A stretch of DNA of 64,000 nt, from assembly GCF_000426845.1 (NCBI RefSeq), contig NZ_AUGD01000008.1:186001-250000 (forward strand). The letters run 5' to 3'. Shown one piece after another: positions 43,537 to 52,392 of this stretch (positions are counted from its first letter, which is position 1; each line of letters begins with the position of its first letter). The stretch is from Bradyrhizobium sp. in8p8 (GTDB taxonomy: Bacteria; Pseudomonadota; Alphaproteobacteria; Rhizobiales; Xanthobacteraceae). The notes under the pieces were generated by a model. It saw nothing but the letters and a program-made list of their open reading frames with translations, ran no database searches and was not told the DNA's origin. Both the position numbers and the translations under genes were made by a program.

Positions 43537-44508
43537 TCAGTCGACCGTCCCGAGCCGCGGAAACGCGTCCGGGGCGGCGGCCAGCATGGCGCGGGCGCGG
43601 GCGGAATCGTCGTCCATCTGGCGGATCAGGGCCTCGAGGCTGTCGAACTTCAGCTCCTCGCGGATGAAGCCGATGAAAGCGCAGTCGAGGAGCTGCCCGT
43701 AAAGGTCGCCCTTGAAGTCGAACAGGAAGATTTCCAGCAGCGGGGCGCCATTGTCGAACGTCGGGCGGCGGCCGAAGCTGGCTACCCCGTCGAGCCGCTC
43801 GGCGCCGCGGCCGACCCGCACCGCGTAGATGCCGTGCTTGAGACCGCAATTGGCGTCGAGGCGGATGTTGGCGGTGGGATAGCCGAGGTCGCGGCCGCGC
43901 TTTTCGCCATGGATGACCTCGCCGGTGATGAACCAGGGTGCGCCCAGCATGGTCGTGGCCTCATCCAGCTGGCCCTCGGCGAGGGCGATCCGGATCGCGC
44001 TGGAGGACACCGGCCGTTCGTCGATATCGACATGCGGCTGCACGTCGACCTCGATTCCGAGCCGTGGCGCCTCGTTGACGAGCAGGCTCGGCGAGCCGAC
44101 GCGACCTTTGCCGAAATGGAAGTCGTAGCCGACCGCGATACCACTGACGCCGAGACGTCCGATCAGATCATGGTGAATGAAATCTTGGGCGCTGGTTCCG
44201 GCACGGGCCTTGTCGAATGTCATGACGACGGCGCCGGCAAGGCCGGTGCCGGCCAGAAGTCGCAGCTTGGCCCGCTCGTCCGTCAGGCGGAATTGCGGGG
44301 TGTTGGGGCTGAAAAACCGCCGCGGATGGGGTTCGAAGGTCAATGCCAGCGCAGGGCGGCCATGCGTCCGGCCCATCTCCAGGGCAGCCGCGATCACGGC
44401 CCGATGGCCAAGATGGACCCCGTCGAAATTGCCCATGGCGACCACGGCGCCCCTCGGAATCGCGGAATCCGGCGTTGTGTCGCGGATAACGGTAAAAGGC
44501 TGGACCAT
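43537..44508 (-). CDS. ribF: Bifunctional riboflavin kinase / FAD synthetase (RibF)
   Basis: 323 residues making FMN and FAD. The N-terminal adenylyltransferase has GNFDGVHLGHRAVI and the ALTFEPHP motif; the C-terminal riboflavin kinase has GEVIHGEKRGRDLGYPTANI. ATG 44508 (MVQPFTVIRD) is the family start; an upstream frame to 44619 is not conserved. A 200-bp gap separates it from ileS. Confidence 0.94.
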   Translation of the reverse strand: MVQPFTVIRDTTPDSAIPRGAVVAMGNFDGVHLGHRAVIAAALEMGRTHGRPALALTFEPHPRRFFSPNTPQFRLTDERAKLRLLAGTGLAGAVVMTFDKARAGTSAQDFIHHDLIGRLGVSGIAVGYDFHFGKGRVGSPSLLVNEAPRLGIEVDVQPHVDIDERPVSSSAIRIALAEGQLDEATTMLGAPWFITGEVIHGEKRGRDLGYPTANIRLDANCGLKHGIYAVRVGRGAERLDGVASFGRRPTFDNGAPLLEIFLFDFKGDLYGQLLDCAFIGFIREELKFDSLEALIRQMDDDSARARAMLAAAPDAFPRLGTVD

Positions 44509-44737
44509 CAGGGAAATTCTCGAAGCGGGCAGGACCGGCCCGGACCGTGGCGCGACCGGCCCGACCAAGTCAAGCGGGGGGAGCGAAGACATTGAACACG
44601 ATTTCAGTCCTTCGAACATGTCGGCAATTAACGCGCTGTTTAACGCCTTGGTGCTAGTCCTTGAGCGTGGAACTGCCGGGCCCCGGCTTGGCAGATCCGA
44701 TCCTAATATTTCCTGGGTTTGCGTTGGGGGAGTCGAG

Positions 44738-45133
44738 ATGGCGGTTGATTTGTCGATGCCGGTTCTGGTGGTGGATGACTACAGCACCATGATCCGTATC
44801 ATCCGGAATCTGCTGAAGCAGCTTGGCTTCGAGAATATCGATGATGCAAGCGACGGTTCGGCAGCGCTGAACAAGATGCGTGGCAAGAAATACGGGCTCG
44901 TGATCTCCGACTGGAACATGGAGCCGATGACGGGTTACGACCTGTTGCGCGAAGTGCGCGCGGATCCGAACCTCGCCACCACGCCCTTCATCATGATCAC
45001 GGCGGAATCCAAGACCGAGAACGTGATTGCCGCCAAGAAGGCTGGCGTGAACAACTACATCGTCAAGCCGTTCAACGCGGCGACGTTGAAGACCAAGATC
45101 GAGGCGGTCTTCCCGGACATGGCGAGCGCGTAA
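44738..45133 (+). CDS. Single-domain response regulator, CheY-like
   Basis: 131 residues, receiver domain only. Acidic pocket D13/D14 (VVDDYSTM), phospho-acceptor D58 in SDWNMEP, switch Thr/Ser in MITAES and the lysine of YIVKPF. The DWNMEP motif and RIIRNLLKQLGF helix are those of chemotaxis CheY. A GGGGGAG ribosome site precedes ATG 44738. No chemotaxis genes lie beside it, and it is on the opposite strand to its neighbours ribF and the HAD gene. Confidence 0.9.
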   Translation: MAVDLSMPVLVVDDYSTMIRIIRNLLKQLGFENIDDASDGSAALNKMRGKKYGLVISDWNMEPMTGYDLLREVRADPNLATTPFIMITAESKTENVIAAKKAGVNNYIVKPFNAATLKTKIEAVFPDMASA

Positions 45134-45170
45134 GCGCGCCTCGCCTGACAACATTCATCTGCTGAGATCG

Positions 45171-45250
45171 TCATGCCCGGGCTTGTCCCGGGCATCCACG
45201 TTTTGGTGCAGAGAGCCGTGGATGGCCGAGTCAAGCCGGCCGTGACGGGT
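45171..45250. repeat. Palindromic intergenic repeat (TCATGCCCGGGCTTGTCCCGGGCAT type)
   Basis: Hairpin GCCCGG-GCTTGT-CCCGGGC at 45175-45194, arms TCCACG.../CGTGGA (45195-45222), and GGCC-GAGTCAAG-CCGGCC near 45224-45242. Same family as 11390-11495. It lies between convergent genes for the CheY-like protein and the HAD phosphatase. Confidence 0.7.
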
Positions 45251-45303
45251 CGGGCACTTAGGCAATTGGTCTAAGTCCGAACTGTCGCGGTCGGCCGAAG
45301 CCG

Positions 45304-46158
45304 TCACCACTTCAATTCGCGCATCAGCGCCTTCGGCGGGTGGCCGAACAATTCCATCACGGACGCCGGGTCGAGCTGGTCGAGACCCTCGAACTCCTCG
45401 GCATGAATTCCGCGGGTCACGAACAGGCAATCGATGCCGAACTCGCGCGCGCCGGTTAGGTCGGTGCGGACGGAATCACCGATGGCAAGCACCTTCTTGC
45501 GGTCGATCTGGTAGCCCTGTCGTTCTCCGGCGAGCGCCATGGCACGCTCGTAGATCGGCCGGTGCGGCTTGCCGTAGAAGATCACCTCGCCGCCGAGCTC
45601 GCGGTAGAGCTCCGCGATTGCGCCGGCGCAATAGATCAGCCGGTCGCCACGTTCCACCACGATATCGGGGTTGGCGCAGACTAGCGTCAGCTTGCGCTCG
45701 CGCGCCTTCAGCATCATGCCGCGATAGTCTTCCGCCGTCTCGGTCTCGTCGTCATAGAGGCCGGTGCAGACGATGTAATCGGCTTCCTCGAGCGGAGCTG
45801 TCACTGCGTCGAGGCCACGATAGATCGAGTTGTCGCGCTCGGGACCGAGCCAGAACATCTTGCGACCGGGATGCTCGGCGACATAGAGCCGGGTCAGATC
45901 GCCCGACGATACGATCGCATCATAGGTCTCATCCGCGACGCCGAGCTTGCGCAATTGCCGCTGCACCGAGTCCGCCGGACGCGGCGCGTTGGTGATCAGG
46001 ATCACCGTACCGCCGTGGCTGCGATAGGTGTGCAGCGCCTCGCAGGCTTCGGGAAAGGACTCCAGGCCGTTGTGGACCACGCCCCAGATATCGCTGAGCA
46101 CGACGTCCACACCGCCCACGAGCTCGCGCAGGCCTTCGGCGAAATGCAGCGCAGTCAT
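45304..46158 (-). CDS. HAD-superfamily hydrolase, TIGR01459 type
   Basis: 284-residue class IIA HAD phosphatase. Nucleophile motif DVVLSDIWGVVHNG (DxWGV), motif II ILITNAPRP, and motif III/IV VLAIGDSVRTDLTGA. This subfamily is characteristic of alphaproteobacteria and tends to lie near ribF, as here with only the CheY-like gene between. Substrate unknown; a sugar- or nucleotide-phosphate is likely. Confidence 0.88.
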   Translation of the reverse strand: MTALHFAEGLRELVGGVDVVLSDIWGVVHNGLESFPEACEALHTYRSHGGTVILITNAPRPADSVQRQLRKLGVADETYDAIVSSGDLTRLYVAEHPGRKMFWLGPERDNSIYRGLDAVTAPLEEADYIVCTGLYDDETETAEDYRGMMLKARERKLTLVCANPDIVVERGDRLIYCAGAIAELYRELGGEVIFYGKPHRPIYERAMALAGERQGYQIDRKKVLAIGDSVRTDLTGAREFGIDCLFVTRGIHAEEFEGLDQLDPASVMELFGHPPKALMRELKW

Positions 46159-46173
46159 GAGGCGCGCGGCCGA

Positions 46174-47667
46174 TCAAATGCGACGCGCGAGCGCCGCGTT
46201 GCCGGTGATGCGTTGTGGCGGAGGCGCAGAGGACGTCGCGCCTGCGCTGGGTGTAGCGGAGCCATTAGGTCCCTGAATGTCTTTCGCCTGGTTAGGTGAG
46301 GTCCCGGCGGTAGCAGATGCCCCCTCGGGCCGCAATGGCCGGGGCGGCGCGAACAGGAACCCCTGGCCGAATCGCACGTCATAGTCGAGCAGGTCCACGA
46401 CCGCGCGCTCGCCCTCGATCCGCTCGGCGATCAGGTCGATGCCGAAGCGGCCCAGCAGGTCCGAAAGATCGGACGGATGGATGTCGGAGGTCGAAGCCTG
46501 TCTGGGGTCGAGCAGCAGCGCAGCCGGCACCTTGATGAAGCGGACCCCGCGATCGGCGAGCTCGCGCGGCTCAATGCGCAGGTCCGTGACGTGGTCGATC
46601 GAGAAACGGAAGCCGCGTTGGGCAAGGGCGGCGAGATTCTCGGTCTCGGCCGGGCCGAGATTGCGGAAGGTCGACTGCTTGAACTCAAGAACCAGCGAGG
46701 GCGCCAGCGCCCGGTTGGCTTCGAGGAAGTCGAGGCATTGCGCGAAGGTGGTGGAATTGCCGAGCGTGGAGACCGCGACGTTGCAGAACACGCCGACGTC
46801 CTTGTTGCGGACCATCAGGCGCCGCAGCACCTGCACGCAGCGCAGCATCACCATGTTGTCGATGCGCCCGATCAGCCCGGAGGCTTCCGCGATGCTGATG
46901 AACTCCTCGGCGGCAATCAATTGGTCGCGCTCGTCGCGCAGGCGCGTCACCGCTTCGTAGAACCGCACCTTGCGTTGTGGCAGCGTCACCATTGGTTGCA
47001 GGAAGATGTCGATGCGGTTCTCGTCAATCGCGTTGCGCAGCGTCGCCAGCAGCTGGGTCTGATTGCGTCCGTTGGCGGTCTGAACCGGGTTGGCGGATTG
47101 AGTTTGAACGACCGGCGCCGGCCGTGGGGGCGGTGCGGGAAGCGGAGGAGGCGCGACCGGCTTTTCCTCGAGTGGGGCGGCCAGATCGATCATCGCCTCC
47201 GGCTCGGGCTTTGTGACCGGTGCAGAAACTGGCGCCGGTGCGTTGCCCGCCAGCAGATCCTCATGAGTCGCCACGGTCGTGGCAAGCTGCCTGACCAGCC
47301 CGCCGAGTTCGTTGATTTCGCCGATCACCGACTGGATGCGGTCGGAGTTGGCCGCATTTGAGGAGGCGATGCGCCCCTCGATCGCGGCAAGCCGGCGGCC
47401 GAACTCGGCCACCTGGCGGGCGAGGTCGGCGGTGCCCCGCGAGAGGTCGGCGATCTGGCCGCCGACGTCGCTGCGGTCGCGCAGCCGCATCGACACCGCG
47501 TTGTAGAGAATCAGGAAAGTCAGCGCGGTCAGCGCCACGATCGCCGATTGCGTCCCGCTGATGCCCGCGACCGAATAGAGCACGAGCCCGAGCGAAGCCG
47601 CGACCAGGACCATGCAGATGGCGATGAAGATCGTCGAAATGCGAATCATGCCGCGGGTTCGCCTCAA
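46174..47667 (-). CDS. Membrane-anchored EAL-domain protein, degenerate
   Basis: 497 residues: two N-terminal membrane segments (~residues 10-55), a predicted coiled coil (GQIADLSRGTADLARQVAEF...), a Pro-rich linker, then an EAL domain from about residue 215. Catalytic features are altered: EAL reads YEAVTRL, the DDFG(T/S)G motif is DHVTDL and the K-x-D strand is IKVPAALL. The phosphodiesterase metal site therefore appears lost. It is probably a c-di-GMP sensor or a protein-protein adaptor. Start could also be ATG 47649. Confidence 0.85.
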   Translation of the reverse strand: MRRTRGMIRISTIFIAICMVLVAASLGLVLYSVAGISGTQSAIVALTALTFLILYNAVSMRLRDRSDVGGQIADLSRGTADLARQVAEFGRRLAAIEGRIASSNAANSDRIQSVIGEINELGGLVRQLATTVATHEDLLAGNAPAPVSAPVTKPEPEAMIDLAAPLEEKPVAPPPLPAPPPRPAPVVQTQSANPVQTANGRNQTQLLATLRNAIDENRIDIFLQPMVTLPQRKVRFYEAVTRLRDERDQLIAAEEFISIAEASGLIGRIDNMVMLRCVQVLRRLMVRNKDVGVFCNVAVSTLGNSTTFAQCLDFLEANRALAPSLVLEFKQSTFRNLGPAETENLAALAQRGFRFSIDHVTDLRIEPRELADRGVRFIKVPAALLLDPRQASTSDIHPSDLSDLLGRFGIDLIAERIEGERAVVDLLDYDVRFGQGFLFAPPRPLRPEGASATAGTSPNQAKDIQGPNGSATPSAGATSSAPPPQRITGNAALARRI

Positions 47668-48010
47668 GAGCTGACTGCCTCACCCGGGAAAACACGGGTC
47701 GCGTCCGAACCGTCGCGCCTCATGCTCCCCCAAGCATTGCAACACCCTAACATCATTGTTGATTCGAGGGGATAGAGACTGTCTCGCAGCCCACCTCAGG
47801 TCGGCCCGGCGAAAGCTTTGCAGCGCGCGATGCGGTCGCGGGCGAGCTTGATCGCACGCAGTTCGCGGCGCTCCACCGAAACGTCACGCGTCCTCCCCGG
47901 CTCCGGTCGGGAAATCAAGGCGCTCTCAGCGTAAAATAACGCCCCTCTCAAGGCCAGCGAGCCGCACGTGCCCTAGTCTTTCCGGCGTTCTCAACCGCAG
48001 GAGATTGCCC
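47668..48010. other. 343-bp gap with one doubtful small ORF
   Basis: Between the divergent EAL and methyltransferase genes. The minus-strand frame 47951-47796 (TTG start, 51 codons) ends SVERRELRAIKLARDRIARC-type text that reads like a genuine basic helical peptide, but there is no ATG/GTG start or ribosome site, so I do not call it a gene. The remainder should hold the two promoters; an AGGAG ribosome site for the methyltransferase lies at about 48000. Confidence 0.4.
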
Positions 48011-48850
48011 ATGTCGACATCCGCCGCGCTCAAGCCAGCTCCAACCCAACCCGACCTTGCCGCCCTCAAGCAGCGCCAGCACGGCGCCTGGTCGTCGGGC
48101 GACTATGCCGTGGTCGGCACGACCTTGCAGATCGTCGGCGAACAGCTCTGTGAGGCAATCGACTTGCGTGCCGGCAGCAAGGTGCTCGACGTCGCCGCCG
48201 GCAACGGCAATGCGACTCTGGCTGCGGCGCGGCGCTGGTGTGACGTCACGTCCACCGACTACGTGCCGGCGCTGCTCAAGCGCGGGCGCGAGCGCGCCGT
48301 GGCCGAACATCTCACGGTCGAGTTCCGCGAGGCTGATGCCGAAGCGTTGCCGTTCGCCAACGCCAGCTATGACGTGGTGCTCTCGACCTTCGGCGTGATG
48401 TTCACGCCGGATCAGGACAAGGCGGCTTCCGAGCTCGCACGGGTCTGCAGGTCCGGCGGCAAAATCGGCCTCGCCAGCTGGACGCCGCAAGGCTTCATCG
48501 GCCAGCTGTTCAGGACCATCGGCCAGCATTTACCGCCGCCGGCCGGGGTGAAGTCGCCGGCGCTGTGGGGCACGGCGGCGCGGCTCGAAGAGATGTTCGC
48601 AAGCCAGGCTTCCGAGATCGCGGCCGAGCCGCGCATGTTCGTGTTCCGCTATCGCTCGCCGGACCATTGGCTCGAAATCTTCAAGACCTTCTACGGACCC
48701 ACGCTGAAGGCGTTCGCTGCGCTCGACGCGAACGGCCAGGCCGCACTGAATCGCGATCTCCTGGCGCTGCTCGAGGAGTTCAACCACGCCGACGACGGCA
48801 CGATCGTGGTGCACAGCGAATATCTGGAAGCCGTGATCACCAAGCGCTGA
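48011..48850 (+). CDS. Class I SAM-dependent methyltransferase
   Basis: 279-residue UbiE/Coq5-like methyltransferase: motif I VLDVAAGNGNATLAAAR, acidic loop DYVPALL, DAEALPFANASYDVVLSTFGVMF and motif III GGKIGLASWTP. ATG 48011 follows an AGGAGA site. The C-terminal half is not assignable to a substrate. Single gene, rightward. Confidence 0.88.
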   Translation: MSTSAALKPAPTQPDLAALKQRQHGAWSSGDYAVVGTTLQIVGEQLCEAIDLRAGSKVLDVAAGNGNATLAAARRWCDVTSTDYVPALLKRGRERAVAEHLTVEFREADAEALPFANASYDVVLSTFGVMFTPDQDKAASELARVCRSGGKIGLASWTPQGFIGQLFRTIGQHLPPPAGVKSPALWGTAARLEEMFASQASEIAAEPRMFVFRYRSPDHWLEIFKTFYGPTLKAFAALDANGQAALNRDLLALLEEFNHADDGTIVVHSEYLEAVITKR

Positions 48851-48899
48851 CGACGCCTGCGATGCGGTCAGGCCGGCCCCCGGCCTGACCGTCACCGGG

Positions 48900-50030
48900 T
48901 CAAAATGGCGCGTTCGCGCCCACGGTGTCGGCGGAAACGGCTTGGCGGGTACCCAGCGGCTTCGGCCGCCCCGTGGTCGTGTCGCGCAGGGTCTGCCGCT
49001 CGATTTCCGAATTCAGCTCGGCGCCGAACATGATGACGATCACCGACATCCACATCCACATCATCAGGCCGATCGCAGCGCCCAGCGAGCCGTAGGTCGC
49101 GTTGTAATTGGCGAATTCCGAGAGGTACCAGGACAGCAGGGCCGAACCTGCGATCCAGAGAATCGCGGCGGTGACCGCGCCGAGGCTCAGCCATTGCCAG
49201 CGCGGCGCGTCACGGCTTGGCGCGAAGCGATAGAGGACGGCGAGTGCGACAAGCAGGATCAGGAACAGCAGCGGCCATCGCGCCAGCGCAACGATCAGCT
49301 TGTTTTCGGGCGCCAGGCCGAGATGATTGAGCGCAAGGGGGAAGGCGACGACGGCCCCAACCATCAACAGCAGCGCCACGATGCCGCCGACGGTGAAGGC
49401 CAGCGAAACCATGTTGAGCCGAACGAAGCTGCGCTTCTCGCGTTCCTCATAGGCGACGTTGAGGGCGTCAAGGATCGCCTTGACGCCGGCATTGGCGCTC
49501 CAGATCGCGAGCAGCAGGCCGAACAGGAACGTGACACCGAGTGTCGCATTGCCGTTCGACACCACGCGGGCGACCTGCTCCTCGACAATCTGGAAGGAAC
49601 CCTCGGGCAGCATGGTCGCGAGCGTGTGAAGATTGGCGCTGATCGTCGCGGGATCGGCAAACAAGCCGTAGGATGAGACGAGTGCGGTCACGGCCGGAAA
49701 GATCGCGAGCAGGCCGAAGAAGACGACGCCGCCTGCCGTCGCGAGCAGTCGATCCTCGTCAATGCGCTGATAGGTCCGCCAAAAGATATCCTTCCAGCCG
49801 GCCCAGGGGATCTCGAAGGGACTTTTCGCCTTGCGACCGCGGCCGGGCTGCATCGCCGCCCCGGCCGGCTGCGTTTCGGGGGAATTCGCTTCCCCTCTCC
49901 GGTGCTCTTGTGGAGGCCCCGATCTGATCAGGCCGAAATCCTTGAAGTAGCGCTCCGCGGTCAGCACGAACAGCGCCGTTGCGGCCACAAGCACCCACGA
50001 GTCCACCTGATCGGAGCGCCGCAGCGGCAT
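48900..50030 (-). CDS. YihY/virulence factor BrkB family membrane protein
   Basis: 376 residues. A first membrane segment (residues ~11-24), a Pro/Arg-rich linker, then the YihY core with about six membrane segments: GGVVFFGLLAIFPAVTALVSSYG, ATLGVTFLFGLLLAIWSANAG and the signature YGSLGAAIGLMMWMWMS. The family was once called RNase BN but is now regarded as membrane proteins of unknown transport function. Start codon directly follows the stop of the holin-like gene, so the two are coupled. Confidence 0.9.
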   Translation of the reverse strand: MPLRRSDQVDSWVLVAATALFVLTAERYFKDFGLIRSGPPQEHRRGEANSPETQPAGAAMQPGRGRKAKSPFEIPWAGWKDIFWRTYQRIDEDRLLATAGGVVFFGLLAIFPAVTALVSSYGLFADPATISANLHTLATMLPEGSFQIVEEQVARVVSNGNATLGVTFLFGLLLAIWSANAGVKAILDALNVAYEEREKRSFVRLNMVSLAFTVGGIVALLLMVGAVVAFPLALNHLGLAPENKLIVALARWPLLFLILLVALAVLYRFAPSRDAPRWQWLSLGAVTAAILWIAGSALLSWYLSEFANYNATYGSLGAAIGLMMWMWMSVIVIMFGAELNSEIERQTLRDTTTGRPKPLGTRQAVSADTVGANAPF

Positions 50031-50618
50031 TTAGGCGTCCAGTCTCTGACTGCGACGCCTTCGCCGCGCCGCTGTGAACCCTGCCAGCCCAACCGCCGCA
50101 AGCATGAGCCCGAACTGCACGGGCCGGTTGGCGCGAACGGGCCAGGCAGTTCTGCCATGGCCGCGCTCGCCGGGCGCGAACGGCGCCAGGGGAATGGTCG
50201 TCGCGACCTCCTTGACGGCCTGCTTGACCGTTCCGCGGGGAATCCGCGGGCTGGCGATCGCTACGCGCATCCGGCTGGCAAGTGGCACGATCGGCTTGGT
50301 CGGCCGCTTCATCATCGCCATGGCGACGCCGCCACAGACCGCCGCCAGCACCAGCAGCACCGCGCCGACGACCGCGAATCCCCAGAATTGCCCGTAGGTG
50401 ATGGCGACCCAGCGATAAAGGGCGATCAAGCCGACGAAGAAAGTCGCGATCGCGAACAATCCGGCGGCTGCAAACAGGCCGGCCGCGATCGCATAGGACG
50501 TTGCGCGCCCCGTGGCCTGGCTGGTGCGGTCACGCATATAAGATTGCGCGGCGCGCTTGAGATGGTTGAGCTTGAGCGCCATGCCGGCGCGCAGCAATTC
50601 GCCCGATGGCGCGAGCAT
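50031..50618 (-). CDS. Phage-holin-like/DUF1469-type small membrane protein
   Basis: 195 residues starting at ATG 50618, seven bases after a GGAGG site. Two long membrane segments (~residues 38-62 and 73-100; GLFAAAGLFAIATFFVGLIAL and FWGFAVVGAVLLVLAAVCGG) form a hairpin, as in the putative Actinobacteriophage-holin/DUF1469 superfamily that accompanies YihY genes. A third hydrophobic stretch near the C-terminus ends in RRRRRSQRLDA. Role unknown, likely envelope stress. Confidence 0.75.
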   Translation of the reverse strand: MLAPSGELLRAGMALKLNHLKRAAQSYMRDRTSQATGRATSYAIAAGLFAAAGLFAIATFFVGLIALYRWVAITYGQFWGFAVVGAVLLVLAAVCGGVAMAMMKRPTKPIVPLASRMRVAIASPRIPRGTVKQAVKEVATTIPLAPFAPGERGHGRTAWPVRANRPVQFGLMLAAVGLAGFTAARRRRRSQRLDA

Positions 50619-50709
50619 GCGGACATCCTCCGAGAGACAGACAGTTCGTCGAGGGATGAACGTTACGGTATTTGACTTGTTCCGACGGAGCTTGATCGGT
50701 CGTGAGGAT

Positions 50710-51669
50710 TCAACCGAGATCGGCGGCGGCAATCCAGAACACCTCGCCCTCGGAGTCTTCGGTGTCCAGCCAGAGCAGCGGCAGCTCCGGAAACGCCTCG
50801 TCGACCAATTCCCGGCCGCGGCCGATCTCGCAGATCAGCCCGCCGTCCGGCGTGAGGTGATCGGGTGCTTCGCGCAGGATGCGGCGCACCACGTCGAGAC
50901 CGTCGGCGCCGCCGTCGAAGGCGATCTTCGGCTCCGCCCTGCACTCAGGCGGCAGCGCCGCCATGCCTTCGGCGTCGACGTAAGGCGGGTTGGTGATGAT
51001 CAGGTCGTATCTGTTATCGCCGAGGGGGGCGAACAGGTCGCCGCGGTAGAGGCTGATCCGATGCTGAAGCCCGTATTCGCGGACATTGCGCGCCGCGACT
51101 TCAAGTGCACCCTTGGAGATGTCGACAGCGTCGACGGCGGCGTTCGGGAAATGATGCGCGGCGAGAATGGCGAGGCATCCAGATCCCGTGCAGAGATCGA
51201 GCACGCGCCCGACTGCCGTTGGATCGTCGATCAGCGAGCCCGCATTGTCCTCGCCGCCGAAATGCGAATCCAGGAGCTCGCCGATGAAGGAGCGCGGAAC
51301 GATGACGCGCTCGTCGACATAGAAGGGCAGGCCGCGCATATAGATCTTGTTGACGAGGTACGCAGCAGGTTTGCGTGTGGTGACGCGCCGATGGATGAGG
51401 TCGAGGATGGTCTTGCCTTCTGCCGCGGTGACGCGCGCATGAGCGAAGCCCTCGAACTGGTCGGGAGTGAGATGCAGCGCCTCGCAGACCAGGAAGGCGG
51501 CTTCCGCCACAGGGTCGGTGGTGCCGTGGGCAAAGGCGAGCTTCGCCTCGACAAAGCGGCTCACCGCATAACGGACGAAATCGAGCAGCGTCAGAAGCTC
51601 GCCTGGCCCGACTTTCGCGAGCTTTGGCGCGGCGCGGCCGCGCACGGTCTTTTTCGCGACCTTTGCCAT
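50710..51669 (-). CDS. prmB: 50S ribosomal protein L3 N5-glutamine methyltransferase (PrmB)
   Basis: 319 residues with a SAM-binding motif VLDLCTGSGCLAILAA and the catalytic IITNPPYVDAEGM of HemK-type glutamine methyltransferases. The N-terminal helical domain differs from PrmC/HemK and fits PrmB. A Lys/Ala-rich N-terminal tail of about 20 residues (MAKVAKKTVRGRAAP) precedes it. ATG 51669 shares its A with the moaE stop (TGATG), so it is coupled to moaE. Confidence 0.9.
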   Translation of the reverse strand: MAKVAKKTVRGRAAPKLAKVGPGELLTLLDFVRYAVSRFVEAKLAFAHGTTDPVAEAAFLVCEALHLTPDQFEGFAHARVTAAEGKTILDLIHRRVTTRKPAAYLVNKIYMRGLPFYVDERVIVPRSFIGELLDSHFGGEDNAGSLIDDPTAVGRVLDLCTGSGCLAILAAHHFPNAAVDAVDISKGALEVAARNVREYGLQHRISLYRGDLFAPLGDNRYDLIITNPPYVDAEGMAALPPECRAEPKIAFDGGADGLDVVRRILREAPDHLTPDGGLICEIGRGRELVDEAFPELPLLWLDTEDSEGEVFWIAAADLG

Positions 51670-52136
51670 CAGGATCGGGTCCACCGTGCGGCGGCTTCGT
51701 CGTCGCGGATGTGGGCCTCGACCCAACCCGTGCCGGTGGCGCTCTCTTCCTTCTTCCAGAAAGGCGCATTGGTCTTGAGATAGTCCATCAGGAACTCGGC
51801 CGCCTGGAATGCCGCCTGTCGATGCTGTGAGGCGGTCAGCACCAGAACGATGTTCTGGCCCGGCATGAAGCGGCCGACGCGGTGGATGACGGTAACGCCG
51901 TTCAGCGGCCAGCGCGATGTGGCCTCGCCGACATGGCGCGCGATCTCTTCTTCCGCCATGCCGGGATAATGTTCGAGCGTCAGCGCGGCGACCTTCGCGC
52001 CGTCCTCGTCGGAGCGGCAGATGCCGGAGAAGCTCACGACCGCGCCGATGTCGGTCCGGCTCCTGGTCAGGAGCGCGATCTCGCGCGCGATGTCGAAATC
52101 GTCTTCCTGGATGCGGATGGTGACTGGGCAGGTCAT
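51669..52136 (-). CDS. moaE: Molybdopterin synthase catalytic subunit (MoaE)
   Basis: 155 residues converting precursor Z to molybdopterin together with MoaD. Typical blocks: GAVVSFSGICR, LTLEHYPGMAEEEI, HRVGRFMPGQNIVLVLTAS and DYLKTNAPFWKKE. It follows moaD by four bases in the leftward pgsA-moaD-moaE-prmB run. Confidence 0.94.
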   Translation of the reverse strand: MTCPVTIRIQEDDFDIAREIALLTRSRTDIGAVVSFSGICRSDEDGAKVAALTLEHYPGMAEEEIARHVGEATSRWPLNGVTVIHRVGRFMPGQNIVLVLTASQHRQAAFQAAEFLMDYLKTNAPFWKKEESATGTGWVEAHIRDDEAAARWTRS

Positions 52137-52140
52137 GAGC

Positions 52141-52392
52141 CTAGCCGCCCGTCATGGGCGGGAAGAACGCGATCTCGCGGGCGCCCGCGATGGCGGCGTC
52201 CGGCTTGACATGGGCGTGGTCGATCGCGGCGCGGATCACCTTCGGCTTCTCGAAGGCATACGCATAGGCCTCGCTCTGACCGGAGAGCCAGGCGATCAGT
52301 TCCTCCACCGTGCGCACGCTGGCGGGCGGCTCGATGATCTCCTCCGCCTTGCCGACGCGCTCGCGCACCCAGGCGAAATATTTCACCTTCAT
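52141..52392 (-). CDS. moaD: Molybdopterin synthase sulfur carrier subunit (MoaD)
   Basis: 83-residue ubiquitin-like sulfur carrier: starts MKVKYFAWVRERVGK and ends with the required GG in FFPPMTGG, the thiocarboxylated C-terminus. The ATG at 52392 overlaps the pgsA stop by four bases (ATGA), and moaE follows four bases later. Confidence 0.93.
   Translation of the reverse strand: MKVKYFAWVRERVGKAEEIIEPPASVRTVEELIAWLSGQSEAYAYAFEKPKVIRAAIDHAHVKPDAAIAGAREIAFFPPMTGG

Noticed and set aside
47796..47951. Minus-strand 51-codon frame with a basic helical C-terminus
   Set aside because: TTG start only, no ribosome site; recorded as doubtful within the gap description.
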